DNA from: Allolobophora icterica | Taxonomy: Eukaryota; Annelida; Clitellata; Crassiclitellata; Lumbricidae | Direction of reading: 5' to 3' | Length of the DNA: 64,000 bases | NCBI GenBank assembly: GCA_963556255.1 | Contig: OY744613.1 | Span: 51,172,745 to 51,236,744 of the forward strand | Shown: piece after piece, positions 56,531-64,000 of the stretch | Layout: every line of letters begins with the position of its first letter | Numbering within the stretch: the stretch's first letter is position 1 | Program-made: the position numbers and the translations under genes | Notes under the pieces: model-generated | Seen by the model: only the letters and a program-made list of their open reading frames with translations | The model's database searches: none | What the model was told of the DNA's origin: nothing

Positions 56531-56967
56531 CCCAGCAGACGATTCGTTTGGAAATGTTGCATCAGTCTCCGGTCCAGTCAAGAATCTATGCTATGACTAC
56601 ATTGAAAGATGAAATATTTATGCTCTGCAGACCAAGTGATCAAGACTATGTTATCAATGTTTACAACCGCAACAATATAGAAGAGGTGATGGATGTCATC
56701 CCGCTACCAGGAACGCGTCCGATATACTTGGCAGCTTGCAACGTGTCAAATTGCTTATTTGTAGGGCTACTAAACAATTTCTGTCTTCTTTCAGCGTCGC
56801 GCATTACGAAAGATGAAGAACAGCAGTTTAACATATCACCATTGATTGGGTCAACTGACGACAGGACACCAATTTCTACAGGATGCGTCTCCGCCAATGG
56901 TAGCCTAATAATCGCTCCAGAGCAGGAGGGTCAGAATAACAATGCAGTGACTGGTGAGCATATATAA
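56531..56967 (+). pseudogene. F-box/propeller gene copy 1, exon 4, frameshifted and truncated
   Basis: Acceptor AGTTTCAG| starts an exon in phase with exon 3 (G|CC, Ala), reading QQTIRLEMLHQSPVQSRIYA and MTTLKDEIFMLCRPSDQD, closely matching copy 2. Near 56953 the frame breaks: ...NNNAVTGEHI then stop, while the shifted frame gives VSIYNANGS, as in copy 2's VSIYDANGS. Similarity then ends near 56980 in unrelated and LINE sequence. About half of the propeller is therefore missing. The last bases before the break (CTG|GTGAGC) could act as a donor. Confidence 0.8.
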
Positions 56968-56979
56968 CGCGAATGGTTC

Positions 56980-57369
56980 CGGTGCAATGGAATGGAGAAG
57001 CAAACTCCCCATCGACTTCGTGTGGATAATTAAAATGCTTAATTAATTACGTTCTCCATTCTCCATTCCATTGCACCGCTTCGTCTAGACCCCACAGAAA
57101 GTGCCAATCACGCTGTCACGGTCACAGCATTTCTGACAGTGACGATCTGGAGCAGGCAGGGCGCTACAGAAGCCGGATTTGTGGAATTTGTCGTTCAACC
57201 GTCAACTGGGAAATGGAAACTAAACGCTAGTCTGCGTTGTGCTGTGACCCACCAAGACACTCGTGGCACCATTAACTGCTCCCGATCGTCTGTCTGTACG
57301 CTTGTGGTCCACGAGAACCCAGTGTGGCGACGGGCCACCTCTATGCTATCAGCCTGGGACCCTCTTCAG
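56980..57369. other. Unassigned sequence between the broken exon and the LINE
   Basis: An inverted repeat TGCAATGGAATGGAGAA / TTCTCCATTCCATTGCA (56970-57080) is followed by an open stretch (57105-57330) reading TVTIWSRQGATEAGF and CAVTHQDTRGTINCSRSS, which I cannot assign. Confidence 0.35.
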
Positions 57370-58985
57370 TTAACTACTATCCGACTTGTGAATTGGACCT
57401 GTTGCCTCCGTTTTTACTTAAGGATTTCATTGATGACTTTGTTCCGTTTTTGCAATTACTTTGTAATTCCTCTCTGACCCAGGGTTCTGTTCCTGTCTCC
57501 CACAAGCGGGCTGTCGTCTTTCCCTCCATTAAGCGTCAAGGTCTGGATCCTAATTCTCCAGCTAATTTTAGGCCCATCTCCAACCTTTCCTTCCTTTCTA
57601 AGCTCCTGGAACGGTGTGTTGCTTTTCAATTGGTCCACTACCTCGAATCTAATTCCCTCATGCCTCCATTTCAATCTGGGTTTAGGAAATCCTACTCAAC
57701 TGAAACCCTACTAGTCCGGCTCCTAGCCGATGTCTTCCAAGCTCTTGACCGTGGTCATGTCACCCTGTTAGCTCTCTATGATATCAGCGCAGCCTTTGAC
57801 ACGGTAGACCACTCTATTCTCTTAAATCGGCTATCTATATCCTTCGGTATCTCTGATAGTGCCCTTTTATGGTTCCGATCTTTCCTCTCTGACAGGTCCA
57901 TATCTGTGGTCTTTGGATCACATCGTACTCCTTGGGTCACTACATCCTATGGTCTCCCCCCAAGGCTCTGTTCTTGCTCCTCTGCTCTTCATCCTATACA
58001 CTTCGGACCTTGGGGGGATTTTCCAGCAGTATGGGGTTTCGTCTCATCAGTATGCTGATGACACCCAGTCTCTAATTCATGGTCCAGCCTCTTCTGCTGT
58101 CCAAATGGTCGAACGCATCTTAGCAGCAGCCTCTGCTCTGGATTCTTGGCTTTCCTCTAATCGCTTGCGGCTGAACCCCGACAAGACTCAGTTTATCTGG
58201 CTCGGTGGTCGCCTCCAACTCAGCAAGATTGATTTTGAATCTCTACATCTTAGGTTTCCCCTCATTCAATTCTCCTGCTCTGTTCGTGACTTGGGGATTG
58301 TCCTTGACCCTACCCTCTCCTTTACTGATCAAGTTAACCTTGTATCCAGATCTTGCTTTTATCATCTACGCCAGCTCCGTTCCATCCGCAAGTCTCTTTC
58401 ATTTCATGCTGTTACTACACTGGTCCATGCTCTGATCTGCACTAGGGTAGACTTTGGCAATGCTGTGTACATTGGCCTTTCCTCCTCCAATGTGCACAAA
58501 CTCCAGACTATCCTTAATGCTGCTGCTCGGCTTATAGGTGACATTCCTAAGTTTGCCCACATTTCTGCCTTTATCCGTGATTTCCTCCACTGGCTCCCTG
58601 CTCAACAGCGAATTCAGTTTAAAACCCTCACTCTCATGCGCAACTGCCTTACTGCCTCTGCTCCGTCTTACCTAATGAATTTTTGCATCCCAGTTTCTTC
58701 CTTGCCTGCGAGGGCTTCCTTGCGATCTTCGGCTCGCGGCCTTATGGTTGTCCCTCGCATGCGATCTTCCACGGCACAATCCAGAAGTTTCGCCTATGTT
58801 GGCCCCTCTGCTTGGAACTGTCTCCCCTTGTTTCTCCGCCAAGAGCTTCTTGCCCTCTCCCCTCTCCAGTTTCGTAGACGCCTGAAAACTTTCCTTTTTG
58901 CCGGTGCCGGCATTGATGCGGGTTGAAAGCGCCGCTGATTTGAGTGGCGCTATATAAGTTTTCGGTTACAATTACAATTACAATT
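57370..58985 (+). mobile_element. 5'-truncated CR1-like LINE, nearly intact ORF2 end
   Basis: Reverse-transcriptase blocks in order: PANFRPISNLSFLSKLLERC, FRKSYSTETLLVRLL, ALYDISAAFDTVDHSILLNR, then SPQGSVLAPLLFILYTSDL, HQYADDTQSLIHG, LRLNPDKTQFIWLG, VRDLGIVLDPTLSF and the LHWLPAQQRIQFK...GPSAWNCLPLFLR end. The frame changes once near 57960 at a run of six C (57324-58058 into 57859-58926), a single-base indel. The 3' tail GAGTGGCGCTATATAAG and (ATTACA)n end at 58985. Fairly young by its intactness. Confidence 0.9.
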
Positions 58986-59910
58986 ATGCTGATGATGCTC
59001 AAGCTTTTATTCATGGTCCACCAGCTGATCAACTTTCCATTGTTTCCTCCGTTGATGCACTTGCCCAAGACTTTCACCGTTGGATGTAATCAAATCGACT
59101 TTGTTTAAATTCCACCAAGACTCAATTGATTTGGTTTAGCACAAAGCAACAACTAAATAAGTTTGACTTTTCACTGCTGGCACTCAAGTTTCCTTCTTAT
59201 ACCTACTCCTCCAATGTACGCGATCTGGGTGTCACTCTTGACTCCTCCCTCACCTTTACTGAGCATATCTCGACTCTGACTCGCTCCTACTTCTTCCAAC
59301 TGAGGCGACTGAGAGCTATCAGGCGATCCACTATACCTAGCCTACTGTCTTTACCTCCATTGTGCATGCATTCATTTGCTCTCGGGTCGACTACTGTAAC
59401 TCGCTCCTCCTCGGTCTTCCCATGCTACGCCTCTCCCCCATCCAATCATCTTAAATGCTGCTGCTAGGCCATAGCACGTCTTCCTCGCTTTGCTCATATC
59501 TCCACATATATTATTGAAGTCTTGCACTTGCTCCGGATTACTTCGCGTATCCAATATAAGATCCTTCTGGTTTCCAAGTCACAGCTACGGCTTGCCCCTA
59601 AATATCTCTTTGACCTTATGCGACAACTTCTCTCTGCAACTTCTGCTCGTCCTTTGCGCTCTACTGCACGTCTCGATCTCTTTATCCCTCGTACTAGGAC
59701 CACTCTGGCCCAACGTCGAGCTTTTGCTGTAACAGGTCCCTCTGCCTGGAATGGTCTTCCATCTCGACTTCGAACTAAACTCATGATGGGAATCTCCCCT
59801 GCATCTACTCGCTTGCTCAATACGTTTCTGTTTCCACGGGGCTCATACACTGAGGGCGCCTCTGAATAGTTTATACTGCGAGAGGCGCCTTATAAATTAC
59901 TAGATACGAA
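58986..59910 (+). mobile_element. Second truncated CR1-like LINE, abutting the first
   Basis: It begins abruptly at the YADDAQAFIHGP box and continues with RLCLNSTKTQLIWF, SNVRDLGVTLDSSLTF, then after frameshifts RIQYKILLVSKSQLRLAPKY and GPSAWNGLPSRLR. It ends with GAGGCGCCTTATAAATTACTAG. Premature stops show decay. It lies directly after the first LINE's tail. Confidence 0.85.
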
Positions 59911-60031
59911 TACTGCATCGTTTTTTTTTACCTGATACCGTGCAATATTTCATGACTTTATTCGCTGTCGCTATAATGTTCGTTCGTTTGCCTCGCACTA
60001 ATAAAGATCATTTTTTTTATTCTACTTGCAG

Positions 60032-60099
60032 CAGCATTCCAAAAAGAAAACGATTCTGAACGTGTAAGCCTAAAACTCGACTCACTGAGTAGCACTACA
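60032..60099 (+). CDS. F-box/propeller gene copy 2, exon 2
   Basis: Acceptor TACTTGCAG| and donor ACA|GTAAGT bound 68 bp (AFQKENDSERVSLKLDSLSS), same length and phase as 54308-54375. The copy 1/copy 2 similarity begins at about 59935 in the upstream intron, immediately after the LINE, so no exon 1 is present here. Confidence 0.7.
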
Positions 60100-60850
60100 G
60101 TAAGTTATACATGACATTAAACTGTAGGCTAATTCCAAATTCTTCGTAGGATCAAAATTTTTGAATTGCTTGAATAGTGAGAACTGGTTGTCGCCATGCT
60201 TTTTCTCTGACCAAATAGTCTTACAACAAATCAACAGCATTTAGATTCCTAAACGCTACCTCTACATTATTTTCCTTAACCGTCGTACAACGGGCTCAGT
60301 ATACGTTGTGTTCGTCATCTGAATCTTGGATCGGGACTAACAGCATACTCAGCGAAAGCTGTGTGGCGACTTAGTCGCTAATGAATGCAATCTCAAATCA
60401 GCACAATGACGGATGCACTTTGTTTGATAAAAACTGGTTAAATATTAATTATGTTAATGTTACTATTAATAATTGAATAACTACTAGAAGGTCGTAAAAA
60501 TTATAAAATTGTATGCGGCCTAAGACGCTAACAAAGTAAAACCACCAAAGACAGGTTCTGTCTTAATTAGTTGCTGTTTAACGACACTGTGTCATAACAA
60601 AGATGATTAGCGTCGCCCGCCTCCTTTCTACAGGCTTGGGACTGACACTGCCAGAGTACGAGCAGTAGCGGAGTTAGGTTCTATCTTGCTTACTCTCCTC
60701 CCTTTTTAAACGTGTGAATTAGCCAACAACCAGAATCAGCTGTGAAGTAAGAAGCAAGTCATGATCTGCGTTTAGTTCGTCCACGTGTTTTTAATTCAGC
60801 TAAACCTAATATAAGTTGACATGAAAGTCTTCTCTATGTGTTTGCTGTAG

Positions 60851-61061
60851 CTGCAAGATCTACCGATCGAGATGCTTGAGTGTATCCTCGTTAAAGTCGT
60901 AGTTATGGAGGTGAAGGATATGAAGATGGCCAAAAGTGTATGGAAAGAAAAGGCTGATCTTGTAATCCATGAAAGTAGACTGAGAACAGTCTGTTCGCAA
61001 TGGAACAGCGTCCTCTCGACCAACTTCTTTCGAAATGAAGTTCACAGAACTCTAGACTCTG
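60851..61061 (+). CDS. F-box/propeller gene copy 2, exon 3 (F-box-like)
   Basis: 70 codons from acceptor TTTGCTGTAG| to donor TCTG|GTTAGT: LQDLPIEMLECILVKVVVME, KMAKSVWKEKADLVIHES, then LRTVCSQWNSVLSTNFF. F-box-like pattern as in copy 1, with one codon more. Conservation of residues and of both splice phases suggests selection acted on the protein after duplication. Confidence 0.78.
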
Positions 61062-61639
61062 GTTAGTTTATGAAATAAAGAAGATTTTTCAAATTATCAA
61101 ATAGGTTTTGTTATTGCTTACGAAACTATAAGACCTGAAATTGGAATTAAGATTAGTGCGTGAGGAATCTTAGTTAAAGTAAAACTAAGGCATCATGAAT
61201 AAGCTGGTCCATTGCGCTTGGCTTTTAAGTGTCGCTTTAGAATATTTTACACTCTATTTACTATTTGTGCGCGTGGTTAGCCCCATACCAACAACACGTA
61301 CGGATAAGTATAGATGAGTTTCAGCTCATATTAGCTGATCTGCACACTCTTCGAGCAAAACTTATCTATCCGGCGCGTCGTGCGATACAGGGTATCGATG
61401 ATTCAAGGTCATTTTAACCGTTTAACGGCGAATGGCTTTAGTTTCCATAAATTAATTACGCACGCTGCTTGACGTGTGAAATGGCAGGTAGGCCTAGGCC
61501 TACATAGCAGTAGATTTCCTTACGCTGTAAATCCATGAATGCATGTTTTTTTGATAAATGTGTCTCACACTTGAAGAATATTTCTCTGTATATACAAGTA
61601 ATTTTTTGCACAATAAATAAAGGAGGGTTTTATTTTCAG

Positions 61640-62508
61640 CCCAGCAGACGATTCGTTTGGAAATTTTGCATCAGTCTCCGGTCAAGTCAAGAATCTATGG
61701 TATGACTACATTGAAGGATGAAATATTTATACTCTGCAGGCCAAGTGATGTTGACTCTGTTATTAATGTCTACAACCGAAACAATATGATCGAGGTGAAG
61801 GATGTCATCCCGCTACCACGAAGTAATGCAGTGTGCATGGCAGCTTGCAACGTGTCAAACTGCGTGTATGTTGAAATAATGAAATTCATTTTCACCAACC
61901 GTTCGGTCTCGCGAATTACTAAAGATGAAGAACACAAGTTTAACATATCACCATGGATCAATGACATCAGGCTGACATTCGCTACCATATCCGTCTGCAC
62001 CAATGGTAGCCTAATTATCACATCCGGTCAGAGGGATGAGGAATTTGGGGTAGTAAGCATTTATGATGCGAATGGTTCCTTGCAACATAAAATAGTGCTG
62101 TCTGCAGATATTGATAAATGTGTATATTTTGTGACGAACGTTATTCCAAAATCAAATGGAAACTTAGTGTTGGTCTCTTTTGAAGACCAAAAACAACGAC
62201 TGAAACTAATTGAAATCGATAGGAGTGGCAGCGTTGTGCGCAAATATTTATCGTCTCTGAGCGCTGTTAGTTGCACGTATTTTACAGGCATTTATGACAG
62301 AGTTATAATAACTGCAGCGCAAGAAGGAACCGAGCTTTTAGATTCTGAATTTAATCTCCTGGATTTTTGTCTTCCGGAGCAGGATGGAGACAAAGTTAAT
62401 TCATTCCCTTATTTGCAGTGCGACAGCGAGAGGAGTGAGCTATTGTGTATTTTAGATGCATCTTCTGACAAGGGTCTTTTAACTACATTCCGTTTCACGG
62501 ACGTGTAA
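61640..62508 (+). CDS. F-box/propeller gene copy 2, last exon (beta-propeller-like)
   Basis: Acceptor TATTTTCAG| opens 288 codons to a TAA at 62508: QQTIRLEILHQSPVKSRIYG, MTTLKDEIFILCRPSD, VINVYNRNN, CNVSNCVYV, then VVSIYDANGSLQHKIV, GNLVLVSFEDQKQRLKLIEI and YDRVIITAAQEGTELLDSEF. Repeated short blade-like units (hydrophobic strand, small loop, VYD/IYD turns) resemble NHL/WD-type beta-propellers, a usual substrate-binding partner of F-box domains. The fold is inferred from pattern. The exon is intact. Together with the upstream exons it predicts about 380 residues plus the missing start. Confidence 0.82.
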
Positions 62509-62670
62509 ATCTCTCGAAAGGATGTTAACGATGAGGACAATTTGTATTAAATAATTTCTATATTTCTGGAAATTGTTATGCCATAAGTACTATTATCTGC
62601 CGTTTTATTTAGCTGAACTCTGTTAACCCGTGGCCAGATTTTGATGTTCTTTTGCACATTGAGTCCTTGT

Positions 62671-62676
62671 AATAAA
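62671..62676 (+). terminator. Candidate poly(A) signal of copy 2
   Basis: AATAAA 163 bp after the stop codon of the propeller exon. Confidence 0.5.
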
Positions 62677-62770
62677 AGTACACTAGGGCCAAAAATTTGA
62701 AAACATATCTTTATTGGTTGCAGAGATATTTAGGTGTCCTTTTAAAAGGACGCTGAGCACATACGAGTCC

Positions 62771-62822
62771 AAACGCTACTAAGAGTCAACTGTGTTGTCA
62801 TAGTTGACTCTTAGTAGCGTTT
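62771..62822. repeat. Perfect 21-bp hairpin
   Basis: AAACGCTACTAAGAGTCAACT (62771-62791) and its exact reverse complement (62802-62822) are separated by a 10-base loop. It may be the centre of a hairpin MITE or a structured transcript end. The stem is too short for a typical miRNA precursor. Confidence 0.7.
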
Positions 62823-62829
62823 TGAAATA

Positions 62830-63300
62830 GAAACAGCTGTACAATGTCAAAACAAAAATAATACAGATAGCAGTGACTTTGTATCATAGTGCCAATGTCG
62901 TTTGATGTAAAAAAAAATAAGTAAGCAAGCAGTTTCTTTATTACCCAGTTGCGAACAGCATTCTGAAGAACACACGTTATACGACAAAATCAGAAAGCAT
63001 ACGAATTGTCAGGACATGTCAGCAATGAATACTGGCAAAGTCCAATGTCTCAACTTTCAGCATGGTGTGATGGTGATATTTCAGTTCATTGACTGTGGAA
63101 GGCAGCAAAGCAGTCGACATGTAAAGCAACGAGAAATTTACTACACTGACGTGAAACGTCCTTGCCACAATGCCCACACCTCATCTGCTTTGGAATGCTT
63201 TGGACGGTGTGATCCATGTGATCATATCTCACCTCTGGCAGCACTCGCTTTCTCTGCAGTATACAGGTCCATGCTTCCGTTCTGAGCAGGCTGAGTAGTA
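62830..63300. other. Intergenic, nothing recognised
   Basis: An 89-codon plus frame at 63016-63285 has no family signature. Confidence 0.35.
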
Positions 63301-63304
63301 TACC

Positions 63305-63455
63305 CCGTGATCGATCGAGTCGAACTGCTACGATCGACTTGGCTCGGCCGACGATCGACTCGATCGACTTTGTCGACTATTCGACTTCTCGTCGACTCGA
63401 TCGACTTGGCAAATAAACGATCGACTTGGTCGACTTTGTCGACTTGGACTGTATC
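63305..63455. repeat. TCGACT/CGATCGACTTGG degenerate tandem repeat
   Basis: About 15 near-copies of TCGACTTGG, CGATCGACT and TTGTCGACT in 150 bp, unusually dense in TCGA and CGATCG for this AT-rich region. Confidence 0.8.
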
Positions 63456-64000
63456 TCTGGGCCAGAGGCCCGGGAGCCATGGCGCCAAAGGTGCGAATTC
63501 TCATACAAGTTTTGGCTCTGTAGCGCCGATCGAGGCATAGGCATGCTCAGTTGCTCACACAACTTTTGGCTGGCGCTTTGTATTTGATGCTTGCTAAAGT
63601 AGTTATTGACTTATTGTGCTATATAGACGCGTTTCATTTCATGAATATATATGCCTAGTATAATAAACTTTTCCACTGACTGTAAAAAATGACAAAATAT
63701 TCTTATTGGTTATATCGGATATAATGTATAATTCTATCCATCTTAGGTCTGTACTTTGCCTGAGGTTAGCTCACGCAACTATTAAACACTTTCTGAGTCA
63801 CTGCTCTTGGCCAAAGTCGAAGCATTGAGTCCCGTCCTAACATACAGACATTCGAACGTTTTGAGATCGTCGTTACTGACTGCCATGATGTAAAAGTAAC
63901 AACTATTTTTACATCATGCTGACTACAGAGCTGAAATTTCCTGAAACTAGCTCATTTTTAACATTTTCAAAGTAAAACTGTGGGAAAAAGTATCTACAGC
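63456..64000. other. Intergenic, nothing recognised
   Basis: A loosely repeated TTTTGGCTCTGTAGCGCC / TTTTGGCTGGCGC motif lies at 63509-63580. No gene. Confidence 0.35.

Noticed and set aside
57139..57477. 112-codon plus frame before the LINE
   Set aside because: Its 3' half is an out-of-frame shadow of the LINE; the 5' half is unassigned and lacks support.
62771..62822. miRNA precursor
   Set aside because: The stem is only 21 bp with a 10-base loop, too short for a typical animal pre-miRNA.
63016..63285. 89-codon plus frame at the right edge
   Set aside because: No recognisable domain, splice or promoter support.

Overview
The window looks like animal nuclear DNA, most likely from a marine invertebrate. 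It is AT-rich, gene-poor, intron-containing and crowded with microsatellites and transposable elements. A fibrinogen-domain lectin gene, CR1-type LINE fragments and a Ty3/gypsy-type element of the Gmr1 domain order (first described in deuterostomes) fit a deuterostome. The species cannot be fixed from the sequence alone. No bacterial features, rRNA genes or CRISPR arrays are seen.

Layout. 1-7.9 kb holds dispersed-repeat debris, a 197-bp MITE with 32-bp perfect terminal inverted repeats (TIRs), a hAT-like element, a LINE tail and a decayed uncharacterised ORF. 7.95-14.3 kb is an apparently complete LTR retrotransposon with two 432-bp LTRs in which I see no differences and one 1594-codon gag-pol frame. 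In it the integrase lies upstream of the reverse transcriptase. 15.5-20.6 kb contains several foldback-like elements built from about 15-bp GTCCGGGGGG-type units around (TATG)n cores, plus a mariner-like element and a PIF/Harbinger-like MITE. 22.9-52 kb is a region of diverged segmental duplication. It carries two copies of the first exon of a secreted coiled-coil, fibrinogen-domain protein (minus strand). The right-hand copy can be followed by splice phase through two fibrinogen exons (44.96 to 32.40 kb). Its introns are filled with LINEs, a foldback element, a hairpin MITE, a duplicated exon relic and an unidentified cysteine-rich ORF; a piggyBac-like element lies just beyond its 3' end. 41.2-44.1 kb is dominated by trinucleotide arrays. 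53.7-62.5 kb holds two tandem copies of a plus-strand gene with an F-box-like exon followed by a beta-propeller-like exon, separated by two CR1-type LINEs. Copy 1 has the only visible first exon but a broken 3' exon. Copy 2 has an intact 3' exon but no visible first exon. The right edge carries a perfect hairpin and a TCGACTTGG-rich tandem repeat.

The two host gene families are a secreted lectin-like protein (probable recognition of glycans or microbes, inferred from the fibrinogen domain) and a probable ubiquitin-ligase adaptor or similar F-box/propeller protein (inferred). I see no functional link between them. Both are being duplicated and broken in a mobile-element-rich neighbourhood. The most unusual items are the inverted pol order of the LTR element, the 15-bp-unit foldback family with 9-11-bp target duplications, and the complementary damage in the two F-box/propeller copies.
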